NCBI RefSeq assembly: GCF_036030735.1
Contig: NZ_CP107928.1
Location: 5,332,001 to 5,396,000, forward strand
From: Streptomyces sp. NBC_00425
GTDB taxonomy: Bacteria; Actinomycetota; Actinomycetes; Streptomycetales; Streptomycetaceae
Direction: 5' to 3'
Length of the DNA: 64,000 nt
Shown here in pieces: positions 7,525 to 15,267 of this stretch; the first letter of the stretch is position 1; every line of letters starts with the position of its first letter. The notes under the pieces are model-generated. The model was not told where the DNA came from. It was given only the letters and a program-made list of their open reading frames with translations, and ran no database searches. The position numbers and the translations under genes are program-made.

Positions 7525-8814
7525 GTGCAGCGGCGGGCACGGAAGTCAGCAACGATCACGACAACGGCGGCGGGGGTGTCCGCCCTCGGCCTGGCAGCGG
7601 TGCTCACCGGCTGCGGACTGACCTCGGGCCCCGGCGACGTGACCCTCACACTCGTCGCCGCCGACTACGGCGACAGCAGCGCCAACAGCTCGAAGAAGTA
7701 CTGGGACGGGCTCGTCGCCGCGTACGAGAGGGACCATCCGGGCGTCACCGTCGACGTGAGCGTGTACTCCTGGAACGACGTCGACGCGAAGGTCAAGGCC
7801 ATGGTCGACGCGGGCGACGCCCCCGACATGGCCCAGATCGGCGCCTACGCCGACTACGCGGCCGACGACCTGCTGTACAAGGCGGGCGACGTGCTCTCCA
7901 TACCCGTCGAGGCCGACTTCGTGCCCCAGCTCGCCCGTGCGGGCCAGGTGCGCGGCCTGCAGTACGGCATGCCGTTCGCCTCCTCCACCCGGCTGCTGTT
8001 CTACAACAAGACCCTCTTCGCCCGGGCCGGCATCAGCGCGCCCACCACCTGGGCCGAGCTCGCGAAGGACGCGCGGGCGCTCAAGAAGGACGGCGTGAAG
8101 TACCCCTACGCCCTGCCCCTCGGCCCCGAGGAGGCGCAGGCCGAGACCCTGCAGTGGCTGCTCAGCGGCCGGGGCGGCTACACCCAGACGGTCAGCAGCT
8201 ACAGCTTCGACTCCGCAGAGAACGTCGAGACCCTCGACTGGCTGAAGACCGACCTGGTCGGCAAGGGCCTGACCGGTCCGGTCGCGCCGGGCAGCCTGAA
8301 CCGGGCCACCGCGTTCGCGGCCTTCGCCGCCGGCGACGTGGGCATGCTCAACGGGCACCCCTCGCTGATGAAGACCGCCGCCGCCAAGGGCGTCGAGTTC
8401 GGCATGGTGCCGATGCCCGGTCTCGACGGCCCCAGCAAGACCTCCCTGGGCGTCGCCGACTGGATGACCGCCTTCAAACGGGGCGGACACGGCGACGAGA
8501 TCGGCGACTTCCTCGACTTCGTCTACAGCGAGAAGAACGTGCTGGACTTCTCCCACGAGTACGACCTGCTGCCGGTCACCACCTCCGCGTCCCTGGTCAT
8601 GGGCTCGGCCAAGGAGGACGCCGACCTCAAGCCGTTCCTCGCGGAGCTCCCGCTCTCCGAGAGCTACCCCGTCGGGCGGACCTCGTGGGCCAAGGTCAGC
8701 GCACAGATCAAGAAGCGGATCGGCCGGGCCGTGACCGCGAACGGCAGCCCCGCCGACGTGCTCGGCGACCTGCAGACCACCGCGACGACACTGGAGAGCG
8801 CCGCCGGCGAATGA
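7525..8814 (+). CDS. Extracellular sugar-binding lipoprotein of an ABC transporter
   Basis: A 429-residue solute-binding protein of the type that feeds carbohydrate ABC importers. An Arg/Lys-rich N-terminus leads to a hydrophobic stretch and the lipobox LTGC (Cys30), so it should be a membrane-tethered lipoprotein. Family segments include the DAGDAPDMAQIG hinge region, YGMPFASSTRLLFYNKTLFARAG and FAAGDVGMLNGHPSLM. No permease or ATPase genes adjoin it, so it must use shared components (for example the MsiK ATPase, inferred) or permeases elsewhere. GTG 7525 is chosen because it starts the signal peptide and has GGGAG upstream. It diverges from nagK across a region with dre-like sites, which suggests amino-sugar or chitin-linked regulation; the ligand is unknown. 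Confidence 0.85.
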   Translation: MQRRARKSATITTTAAGVSALGLAAVLTGCGLTSGPGDVTLTLVAADYGDSSANSSKKYWDGLVAAYERDHPGVTVDVSVYSWNDVDAKVKAMVDAGDAPDMAQIGAYADYAADDLLYKAGDVLSIPVEADFVPQLARAGQVRGLQYGMPFASSTRLLFYNKTLFARAGISAPTTWAELAKDARALKKDGVKYPYALPLGPEEAQAETLQWLLSGRGGYTQTVSSYSFDSAENVETLDWLKTDLVGKGLTGPVAPGSLNRATAFAAFAAGDVGMLNGHPSLMKTAAAKGVEFGMVPMPGLDGPSKTSLGVADWMTAFKRGGHGDEIGDFLDFVYSEKNVLDFSHEYDLLPVTTSASLVMGSAKEDADLKPFLAELPLSESYPVGRTSWAKVSAQIKKRIGRAVTANGSPADVLGDLQTTATTLESAAGE

Positions 8815-8857
8815 GCCGGACGAGCCCGATGTCACCGGCGGGCGTTACCGTGCGGGC

Positions 8858-9139
8858 ATGGAGGCAGGCAGCGAGGCGGGCGGCGGCGCGGCAGACGAGC
8901 GGCGGGCGGGCACGGACGGACTGGGGGCGCGGGAGCGCGGCATCCTCGCCCTCGAACGGCGGGGCTTCCTGGGACCCGGCGCGAAGGAACGGGCGATACG
9001 CGAGGAACTGGGCCTGTCGCCGGTGCGCTACTACCAGCTCCTCAACGCCCTCCTCGACGACGCCCGCGCGCTGGCCCACGACCCGGTCACGGTGAACAGG
9101 CTGCGCAGGGTGCGAGAAGCGAGGCGGACGGAACGTTAG
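8858..9139 (+). CDS. DUF3263 family helix-turn-helix protein
   Basis: A 93-residue protein conserved in actinobacteria. An acidic, Gly/Ala-rich N-terminus precedes the conserved part: LGARERGILALERRGFLGPGAKERAIREELG followed by LSPVRYYQLLNALLDD. This resembles a small winged or simple helix-turn-helix DNA-binding unit. The function is unknown. TACCGT at 8846-8851 stands six bases before the ATG, so the mRNA is probably leaderless. It lies just before otsB on the same strand (30-bp gap), but otsB has its own similar -10. Confidence 0.8.
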   Translation: MEAGSEAGGGAADERRAGTDGLGARERGILALERRGFLGPGAKERAIREELGLSPVRYYQLLNALLDDARALAHDPVTVNRLRRVREARRTER

Positions 9140-9168
9140 CGGCGGCGCTCGCTGGTTATCGTCCCTGT

Positions 9169-10035
9169 ATGGGCACCCCACAGACGCACTCCACGGCACC
9201 CGGCCCCCTTCCCGTTCCGGTCACCCCGGCGGGCCGCGCGGCGCTCGACGCGATCGTCGGCCGCCCACGGGCCGCCCTCGTCGCCCTCGACTTCGACGGC
9301 ACCCTCGCCCCGATCGTCGAGAACCCGCAGGACGCCCGGGCGCACCCCGACGCCGTCCCCGCGCTCGCCGCGCTCGCCCCGAAGGTCGCCGGCGTGGCCG
9401 TCGTCACCGGGCGGCCCGCCGAGGTCGCCGTACGGCACGGCGGATTCGCCGGGGTCGAGGGGCTGGGCCGGCTCGCCGTGCTCGGCCACTACGGGGCCGA
9501 GCGCTGGGACGCCGGCACCGGCGCCCTCACCGCCCCCGAGCCGCACCCCGGCGTGGCCGCGGTCCGGGCCGGGCTCCCGCACGTCCTCGCGGCCGCCGGC
9601 GACCGGCCCGGCGTCTGGATCGAGGAGAAGGGCGGCCGGGCCGTCGCCGTCCACACCCGGCGCGCCGACGACCCCCAGGCGGCCTTCGACGCCCTGCGCG
9701 GCCCCCTCACCGACCTCGCGACCCGGCACGGCCTGATCGTCGAACCCGGCCGTATGGTCCTGGAGCTGCGCCCGCCGGGCATGGACAAGGGCGTCGCCCT
9801 GCTGGACCACGTCCGCGAGACGGGCGCCCGGTCCGTGCTCTACGCAGGCGACGACCTCGGCGACCTCCCCGCCTTCGCCGCCGTGGAGAAACTGCGCGCC
9901 GACGGCGTCCCCGGCCTGCTGGTGTGCAGCGGCAGCACGGAGGTCGGCGAACTGGCCGAGCGTGCGGACCTCGTCGTCGACGGGCCCGCCGGGGTCGTAC
10001 GGCTGCTGCGGCAGCTGGCCGCTCAGCTCGGCTGA
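9169..10035 (+). CDS. otsB: Trehalose-6-phosphate phosphatase OtsB
   Basis: A 288-residue HAD-superfamily phosphatase that converts trehalose-6-phosphate to trehalose. HAD motif I DFDGTL is at 41-46, the strand VAVVTGRPAEVA carries motif II, a conserved Lys lies in ELRPPGMDKG, and motif IV is AGDDLGDLPAF. TATCGT at 9157-9162 lies six bases before the ATG, suggesting a leaderless transcript. Its last 13 bases overlap the 3' end of otsA on the opposite strand, so the two steps of trehalose synthesis are encoded convergently. Confidence 0.93.
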   Translation: MGTPQTHSTAPGPLPVPVTPAGRAALDAIVGRPRAALVALDFDGTLAPIVENPQDARAHPDAVPALAALAPKVAGVAVVTGRPAEVAVRHGGFAGVEGLGRLAVLGHYGAERWDAGTGALTAPEPHPGVAAVRAGLPHVLAAAGDRPGVWIEEKGGRAVAVHTRRADDPQAAFDALRGPLTDLATRHGLIVEPGRMVLELRPPGMDKGVALLDHVRETGARSVLYAGDDLGDLPAFAAVEKLRADGVPGLLVCSGSTEVGELAERADLVVDGPAGVVRLLRQLAAQLG

Positions 10036-11438
10036 ACCGCGCGCAGGGCGTCCAGCTGGTCCAGGAACCAGCGGGCCGGGGGCAGCGCGGTCGCCGCGGC
10101 GGACAGCCGCTTCGTGCGCTCGGCCCGCTCCCCGGGCGCCATGGACAGCGCCTCGTGCAGGGCGCGGGCGGTCTCCAGGACGTCGTACGGGTTCACCGTG
10201 ATCGCGTCCTCGCGCAGCTCCCAGTACGCGCCCGCCTCCCGGGACAGCACCAGCGCGCAGCCCTCGTCGGAGACGACCGGGACCTCCTTGGCGACCAGGT
10301 TCATACCGTCGCGGATCGGGTTGACCAGCGCGACGTCCGCGAGCCGGTAGGCGGCCAGGGAGCGGGCGAAGTCGTCCTTGAGGTTCAGCAGCACCGGGGT
10401 CCAGCCGGGCGTGCCGTAGCCGGCGTTGATCTCGTCCGTCAGGCGCTGCACCTCGGCCATGTAGTCCCGGTAGACGGCGAGGTCCTGGCGGGAGGGGTAG
10501 GCGAAGGCCACGTGGACGACGCGTTCGCGCCACTGCGGGTGGTCGTCGAGCAGCTGCCGGTAGGCCAGGAGCCCGCGCACGATGTTCTTGGACAGCTCGG
10601 TGCGGTCCACGCGGACGATCGCCTTGCGCCCCTCGCCGATCTCCTCGCGCAGGGACGCCATGCGCTCCTCGACGTCCGGCCGGTGCGAGCGCTCGCGCAG
10701 GAAGTCTGCGTCCGCGCCGAGCCCGTGCACGCCCACCTCGGTGCCGCCCAGGCCCCCGGTGGACTGCTCGCAGCACGCGGTGAAGGCGTCCGCCCAGCGC
10801 CGGGTGAGGAAGCCCAGCCGGTCCGCTCCGAGCATGCCTCGCAGCAGCTGCTCACGGATGTCCCGCGGGAGCAGGGCGAAGTAGTCCGTGGGCGCCCAGG
10901 GCGTGTGCGAGAAGTGCCCGATCCGCAGGTCGGGACGGAGTTCGCGGAGCATGCCGGGGACGAGGCACAGGTGGTAGTCCTGGACCAGCACGGCCGCGCC
11001 GTCCGCCGCCTCCTGCGCGAGCGCCTCGGCGAAGGCCCGGTTGTACGTCTCGTACGAGGCCCACTGGCGGCGGAACTCCGCGTCGAAGACCGGCTCCAGC
11101 GGGGTCTGGTACAGCAGGTGGTGGACGAACCAGAGCACCGAGTTGGCGATGCCGTTGTACGCGTCGGCGTGCACGTCGGCGGGGACGGGCAGCATGCGCA
11201 CGCCCTCCTCGCCGACCCCGCGCCGGACCGCCTCGCGGTCGCCGTCGGAGAGCGCCGAGCACACCCAGAGGGCGCCCGCGTCGGGTCCGATGGCCGACAG
11301 GCCGGAGACCAGTCCGCCGCCGCCGCGTTTGGCGTGCAGCGAGCCGTCCTCGCGTACCTCGTAGGAGACCGGACCGCGGTTGGACGCGACCAGCACCTCG
11401 GCACCCCGGGCGGCAGACGTGTCGTGCGTGGAAGCCAT
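10023..11438 (-). CDS. otsA: Trehalose-6-phosphate synthase OtsA (GT20)
   Basis: A 471-residue retaining glycosyltransferase that joins UDP- or GDP-glucose with glucose-6-phosphate to form trehalose-6-phosphate. Recognisable GT20 segments are LVASNRGPVSYEV, the Gly-rich loop KRGGGGLVSGLSAI, LVQDYHLCLVPGML, GHFSHTPWAP, VDRTELSKNIVRGLLAY and the C-terminal NPIRDGMNLVAKE with LSREAGA. ATG 11438 gives an N-terminus typical of the family; TAGGTT seven bases before it suggests a leaderless or nearly leaderless message. It pairs with otsB, which converges on it with a 13-bp overlap. Confidence 0.93.
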   Translation of the reverse strand: MASTHDTSAARGAEVLVASNRGPVSYEVREDGSLHAKRGGGGLVSGLSAIGPDAGALWVCSALSDGDREAVRRGVGEEGVRMLPVPADVHADAYNGIANSVLWFVHHLLYQTPLEPVFDAEFRRQWASYETYNRAFAEALAQEAADGAAVLVQDYHLCLVPGMLRELRPDLRIGHFSHTPWAPTDYFALLPRDIREQLLRGMLGADRLGFLTRRWADAFTACCEQSTGGLGGTEVGVHGLGADADFLRERSHRPDVEERMASLREEIGEGRKAIVRVDRTELSKNIVRGLLAYRQLLDDHPQWRERVVHVAFAYPSRQDLAVYRDYMAEVQRLTDEINAGYGTPGWTPVLLNLKDDFARSLAAYRLADVALVNPIRDGMNLVAKEVPVVSDEGCALVLSREAGAYWELREDAITVNPYDVLETARALHEALSMAPGERAERTKRLSAAATALPPARWFLDQLDALRAVQPS

Positions 11439-11445
11439 ACGCCTC

Positions 11446-11473
11446 AACCTAGCCCGCTCTGTAAACGCTCAAA
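11446..11473 (-). promoter_or_regulatory. Predicted otsA promoter
   Basis: On the minus strand TTTGAG (11473-11468) and TAGGTT (11451-11446) are separated by 16 bases, and the -10 ends seven bases before the otsA ATG. Spacing fits a housekeeping sigma promoter for a leaderless transcript. Confidence 0.5.
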
Positions 11474-11567
11474 CGTACGGTCGCGCTGCGTGGAGGGGTC
11501 GTATCCGGCCGTATCCGGCCGTGTCGCCGCTGCCGCCGCCCTGCGCACGAGACCGGGTGCGTCGTGC

Positions 11568-12512
11568 TCAGGCCACCCTGCGTCGCGCGTACTCCGCGAT
11601 GTCCGTCATCGGGGGGCGTTCCTCCGTGTCGACGGAGTAGGTGTGCGGCTCGAAGCCGTCCGGGCCGCGCTCGAACTGGGTGAGGGCGGGGCGGACGAGA
11701 TGGCCGCGGGCCAGCCGCAGCTGGGCGGTGCGGTAGATCGCCGCCGCCATCCGGCCCAGCGCCTGACCGTCCTGGTGACGGTGCTTGCGCACGCCGACGT
11801 CGACCTGGGCGAGGGCGTCGAGGCCCACCAGGTGCAGGGCGTCGACCAGCATGCCCAGTTCCACGCCGTACCCCACGGGGAAGGGCAGCTGCTCCAGCAG
11901 GCTCCGGCGGGCCGCGTACTCGCCGCCGAGCGGCTGCACGAACCCGGCGAGCTGCGGCCAGTGCATGTTGAGCAGGGGGCGGGCCATCAGCTCGGTGACC
12001 CGTCCGCCCTGACCGGCCGCGGCGCCCAGCGGACGGTCGTACATGGCCTTGACCAGGTCCACGCCCGGATCGGTGAGCAGCGGGCCGACGATCCCCGAGA
12101 CGAAGTCGGAGGAGAACTCCCGCAGGTCGGCGTCGATGAAGCAGACCACGTCCCCGCGGGTGACCAGCAGCGAACGCCACAGCACCTCGCCCTTGCCGGG
12201 CACGGCGGGCAGGCGGGGGAGTATCTCGTCGCGGTGGACGACACGCGCGCCCGCCGCCGCGGCGACCTCGGACGTGCGGTCGGTCGATCCGGAGTCGACG
12301 ACGACGATCTCGTCGACGAGCGGGACCTGCTGCATGAGGTCGTGGCGGATCACGGCGACGATCTCGCCGACCGTCTCCTCCTCGTTGAGCGCGGGCAGCA
12401 CGACGCTCACCGACTGGCCCGTGCGCTGTTTGGCGGCGAGAATCCGGTGCAGTGGGCGGTCCGTCAGGGACCAGGAACGGGTGCTCAGCCAGCGCTCGAC
12501 TTCTTCCAGCAC
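11568..12512 (-). CDS. gpgS: Glucosyl-3-phosphoglycerate synthase-like glycosyltransferase (GT81)
   Basis: A 314-residue GT-A family glycosyltransferase. It has the nucleotide-sugar strand VVLPALNEEETVGEIV, the VDSGSTDRT motif, the KGEVLWRSL lysine region, the DxD-type motif FIDADLREF, and PLGGEYAARR near the acceptor site, all as in mycobacterial GpgS. That enzyme makes glucosyl-3-phosphoglycerate, the first step to glucosylglycerate or to methylglucose lipopolysaccharide. GTG 12512 is preferred over ATG 12563 because GAGGAG lies nine bases upstream; the ATG has no ribosome-binding site. It follows the otsA direction on the same strand, so a compatible-solute role beside trehalose is plausible. 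No phosphatase partner is seen nearby. Confidence 0.8.
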   Translation of the reverse strand: MLEEVERWLSTRSWSLTDRPLHRILAAKQRTGQSVSVVLPALNEEETVGEIVAVIRHDLMQQVPLVDEIVVVDSGSTDRTSEVAAAAGARVVHRDEILPRLPAVPGKGEVLWRSLLVTRGDVVCFIDADLREFSSDFVSGIVGPLLTDPGVDLVKAMYDRPLGAAAGQGGRVTELMARPLLNMHWPQLAGFVQPLGGEYAARRSLLEQLPFPVGYGVELGMLVDALHLVGLDALAQVDVGVRKHRHQDGQALGRMAAAIYRTAQLRLARGHLVRPALTQFERGPDGFEPHTYSVDTEERPPMTDIAEYARRRVA

Positions 12513-12679
12513 GTCGGCGGCTCCTCTGCGTTCTCTCGGCGAGTACGGTCCTGCGTGATCCATCTCGCGGTTCGGACGACTATCTCAACTGTCCTGGCCT
12601 TCGGTTACAGTCTTGAACAACGCGGGTGACCATCGCATGTCAGGGTCGTCGGCGTACACAGATCAACAACCGAATACCG

Positions 12680-12831
12680 CTCATCCAGAGGGGCAGAGGG
12701 ACACGGCCCGATGAAGCCCCGGCAACCCTCCAGTCGGTTCTCGTAGATCAGTGTTGATCGTTCAGCGAGGCTCCCGGCTCGGGAAGGTGCCAAATCCGTC
12801 TCACGGCGAAGTGCGTCGTGAGGAAGATGAG
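12680..12831 (+). promoter_or_regulatory. SAM riboswitch (S-box, SAM-I type) in the thrC/metM leader
   Basis: The S-box core is clear. CTCATC (12680-12685) pairs with GATGAG (12826-12831) to form P1. The kink-turn motif CGATGAAGCCCCGGCAACCC (12709-12728) is followed by GGAAGGTGCCAAATCC (12782-12797). A P4 hairpin has arms CTCACGGCG/CGTCGTGAG (12800-12822), and GATCA-GTGT-TGATC lies in the P3 arm. The 3' strand of P1 overlaps GAGGAG at 12829-12834, next to the start region. There is no terminator stem with a T tract, so control of translation initiation is inferred. SAM-IV shares this core and is not fully excluded. Confidence 0.92.
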
Positions 12832-12851
12832 GAGAAAGGGCCTCGCCTCAC

Positions 12852-14150
12852 ATGGCTGCGCAGACTGTTGCAAGCACCACGGACTCCACGACCCCCGCTG
12901 TCGACCTCGGTCCGGCCACCGCGTTGAGCTGCCGCGAGTGCGGCCACCGCGTCCCCCTCGGTCCGGTCTTCGCGTGCGAGGAGTGTTTCGGCCCGCTCGA
13001 GATCGCGTACGACTTCTCCTCCTACGACACGGAGAAGCTGCGGGGGCGCATCGAGGCGGGACCCGCGAACATCTGGCGCTACGCGCCGCTGCTGCCGGTC
13101 CCGGCGGACGTGGCCGACAAGCCGAACATCAACCCCGGCTGGACCAAGCTCGTGCAGGCCGACAACCTCGCCCGCGAGCTGGGCGTCGACGTCGGCAGGC
13201 TCTTCGTCAAGGACGACTCCGGCAACCCGACCCACTCCTTCAAGGACCGGGTCGTCGCCCAGGCCATCGAGGCCGCCCGCGCGTTCGGCTTCACCACGCT
13301 CTCCTGCTCCTCCACCGGCAACCTGGCCGGCGCCGTGGGCGCCGCCGCGGCCCGCGCCGGGTTCCGCTCGTGCGTGTTCATCCCGCACGACCTGGAGCAG
13401 GGCAAGGTCGTCATGGCCGCGATCTACGGCGGCGAGCTCGTCGGCATCGAGGGCAACTACGACGACGTCAACCGCTTCTGCTCCGAGCTCATCGGCGACC
13501 CGGCGGGCGAGGGCTGGGGCTTCGTCAACGTCAACCTGCGGCCGTACTACGCCGAGGGCTCGAAGACGCTGGCGTACGAGATCTGCGAGCAGCTCGGCTG
13601 GCAGCTGCCCGACCAGCTGGTGGTGCCCATCGCGTCCGGCTCCCAGCTCACGAAGATCGACAAGGGCCTGCAGGAGCTGATCAAGCTCGGGCTGGTCGAG
13701 GACAGGCCGTACAAGATCTTCGGCGCGCAGGCGGAGGGCTGCTCCCCGGTGTCCGTCGCCTACAAGGCCGGGCACGACGTGGTCCGCCCCCAGAAGCCGA
13801 ACACCATCGCCAAGTCGCTGGCCATCGGCAACCCGGCGGACGGCCCGTACGTCCTCGACATCGCGCGGCGGACCGGCGGCGCGGTGGAGGACGTGAACGA
13901 CGAGCAGGTCGTCGACGCGATCAAGCTGCTGGCGCGCACCGAGGGCATCTTCGCGGAGACGGCAGGCGGCGTGACCGTGGGCGTGACGAAGAAGTTGATC
14001 GAGAACGGTCTGCTGGACCCGACGAAGACCACCGTCGTCCTGAACACCGGCGACGGCCTGAAGACCCTGGACGCGGTGGCCGGCACCGGACTCACCGCGA
14101 CCATCCGCCCGAACCTGGACTCTTTCCGAGAGGCTGGCCTCGCATCATGA
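12852..14150 (+). CDS. thrC/metM: ThrC-family PLP enzyme: threonine synthase homologue, probable O-phosphohomoserine-dependent homocysteine synthase (MetM type)
   Basis: A 432-residue fold-type II PLP enzyme. Cysteines 27, 30, 42 and 45 form a CxxC...CxxC zinc-ribbon-like N-terminus. The PLP lysine is K131 in NPTHSFKDR, followed by the substrate loop SCSSTGNLAGAVG and IASGSQLTK. By family it acts on O-phosphohomoserine. Context argues against a simple threonine role. The mRNA starts with a SAM riboswitch, and the next gene, overlapping by ATGA, encodes a CysO-type sulfur carrier. S. coelicolor has another thrC in its hom-thrC-thrB cluster. I recall recent work in Streptomyces describing MetM, a ThrC homologue that makes homocysteine from O-phosphohomoserine using a thiocarboxylated carrier (MetO); this locus fits it. 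Automatic annotation will call it threonine synthase. Confidence 0.9.
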   Translation: MAAQTVASTTDSTTPAVDLGPATALSCRECGHRVPLGPVFACEECFGPLEIAYDFSSYDTEKLRGRIEAGPANIWRYAPLLPVPADVADKPNINPGWTKLVQADNLARELGVDVGRLFVKDDSGNPTHSFKDRVVAQAIEAARAFGFTTLSCSSTGNLAGAVGAAAARAGFRSCVFIPHDLEQGKVVMAAIYGGELVGIEGNYDDVNRFCSELIGDPAGEGWGFVNVNLRPYYAEGSKTLAYEICEQLGWQLPDQLVVPIASGSQLTKIDKGLQELIKLGLVEDRPYKIFGAQAEGCSPVSVAYKAGHDVVRPQKPNTIAKSLAIGNPADGPYVLDIARRTGGAVEDVNDEQVVDAIKLLARTEGIFAETAGGVTVGVTKKLIENGLLDPTKTTVVLNTGDGLKTLDAVAGTGLTATIRPNLDSFREAGLAS

Positions 14151-14422
14151 GCGTCACTGTTCGCATCCCGACCATCCTGCGCACCTACACCGGCGGCCGG
14201 GCCGAGGTCTCGGCCGAGGGCGCGACCCTCGGCGAGGTCATCTCCGACCTGGAGAAGAACCACACCGGCATCGCCGCGCGCGTCCTGGACGACCAGGGCA
14301 AGCTGCGCCGGTTCGTCAACGTGTACGTGAACGACGACGACGTCCGTTTCGAGCAGGGTCTCGAGACGGCGACTCCGGCCGGCGCCGGCATCTCGATCAT
14401 TCCGGCCGTCGCAGGTGGCTGA
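14147..14422 (+). CDS. cysO/metO: MoaD/ThiS-family sulfur carrier protein (CysO/MetO type)
   Basis: A 91-residue ubiquitin-like sulfur carrier. The sequence VTVRIPTILRTYTGG, LGEVISDLEKNHTGIAARV, RRFVNVYVNDDDVRF and the C-terminal IIPAVAGG closely follow mycobacterial CysO as I remember it. The terminal Gly-Gly is where such carriers are adenylated by a MoeB/E1-like enzyme and turned into the thiocarboxylate. Its ATG overlaps the thrC/metM stop (ATGA), so the two proteins are made together under the same SAM riboswitch. The expected role is to hand sulfur to the upstream PLP enzyme. No JAMM protease (Mec) or cysM gene is adjacent, unlike the mycobacterial cysO cluster. Confidence 0.88.
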   Translation: MSVTVRIPTILRTYTGGRAEVSAEGATLGEVISDLEKNHTGIAARVLDDQGKLRRFVNVYVNDDDVRFEQGLETATPAGAGISIIPAVAGG

Positions 14423-14481
14423 CCGCTGGTCAGTACCCGCCGGTAGTAACCGTCGGTAACAGCGATTACCGAGAGTTCATC

Positions 14482-14520
14482 GAATTGCCCTCTCCGCGAT
14501 AGAAGCGGAGGGGGCAATTC
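14482..14520 (+). terminator. Strong terminator after metM-metO
   Basis: A 16-bp stem (GAATTGCCCTCTCCGC / GCGGAGGGGGCAATTC, one G-T pair) with a 7-base loop GATAGAA, 60 bases after the metO stop. No T tract follows. Confidence 0.85.
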
Positions 14521-14873
14521 AGAGTGGTTGAGCGCGGTACAGTTGGGGAACCCGGTCCTGATCACCGGTTCCGGAGCCTTTTATTTCCGCCCGTGCCCGA
14601 CAAGAAGCAGCCAAAGTACGCGCTGCTTTCGTGGCTTTTGTGGCTTTCGCGGGGCCCGACTTGCCCTGAATTCTGGCGAATTTGCGCCACATTCCGGATC
14701 TCGCACGTCCAGAATTCTCGTCCGAGTGACCTGTTGCAGACGGCAGTTGGGCAGATACATTCAGCCGCGGTCGACGCGTTCCGGCGCACGCCCCCAACCA
14801 ACTGGGGGGTGAGGTCTGACCCGGATCCACGAAGTGTGGATCTGTGCAAGGGCCAGTAATAGGGGAGTTAGGC
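14521..14873 (+). promoter_or_regulatory. Gene-free spacer holding the cold-shock gene promoter and a structured 5' leader
   Basis: About 350 bases without a believable gene, somewhat less GC-rich than its surroundings. A candidate promoter is TTGCAG (14734-14739), 16 bases, TACATT (14756-14761), giving a leader of about 105 bases. Within that leader are two hairpins: CCCCC/GGGGG (14791-14808) and GATCCAC/GTGGATC with loop GAAGT (14824-14842). They precede GGGGAG (14863-14868). A long folded leader is typical of cspA-type genes, where it controls mRNA stability and translation in the cold; here this is inference. Confidence 0.5.
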
Positions 14874-15080
14874 ATGGCTCAGGGCACCGTCAAGTGGTTC
14901 AACGCGGAGAAGGGGTACGGCTTCATCGCGGTCGACGGTGGTGCGGATGTATTCGTCCACTACAGCGCGATTCAGATGGACGGCTACCGCACCCTGGAAG
15001 AGGGTCAGCGGGTCGATTTCGAGATCTCGCAGGGCCAGAAAGGGCCGCAGGCGGACATGGTCCGTCTCGCGACCGGCTGA
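14874..15080 (+). CDS. Cold-shock protein (CspA family, single CSD)
   Basis: A 68-residue single cold-shock domain. RNP1 is KGYGFIAV and RNP2 is DVFVHYSAI, with the usual [12 protein letters not shown]-terminus. It binds single-stranded RNA or DNA and acts as an RNA chaperone in the cytoplasm. ATG 14874 has GGGGAG upstream; an in-frame ATG at 14844 would add ten residues with no family match. It lies between two strong terminators, so it is transcribed alone. It is short compared with the 127-residue cold-shock protein at 36.4 kb. Confidence 0.93.
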   Translation: MAQGTVKWFNAEKGYGFIAVDGGADVFVHYSAIQMDGYRTLEEGQRVDFEISQGQKGPQADMVRLATG

Positions 15081-15121
15081 AGCACGCGCCGACTGACAGC
15101 GTCGTTCTTCTGTTTCATCTT

Positions 15122-15157
15122 CGAAGGGCTCGCGCCTCCCGGGGCGCGAGCCCTTCG
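15122..15157 (+). terminator. Terminator after the cold-shock gene
   Basis: Perfect 15-bp stem CGAAGGGCTCGCGCC / GGCGCGAGCCCTTCG with a six-base loop TCCCGG, 41 bases after the stop codon. The spacer from here to the groEL operators (15158-15267) shows nothing else. Confidence 0.88.
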
Positions 15158-15267
15158 GCATGCCCGGGGGCAGGGGCCCGAGCCCCGGGGCGGTCCTCCT
15201 CGACCCCCGACGGCCGGAGACGGCGGGCCCGGGCGCCCCCTGTTCACCTGCGGATCGTCCCGAGGCG

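Noticed and set aside
12605..12793. A 62-residue minus-strand frame
   Set aside because: It lies entirely within the riboswitch leader region on the opposite strand and has no protein-like features.
14524..14859. Several open frames of about 95-125 residues before the cold-shock gene
   Set aside because: No ribosome-binding sites, no family resemblance and poor codon bias; better explained as promoter and leader DNA.
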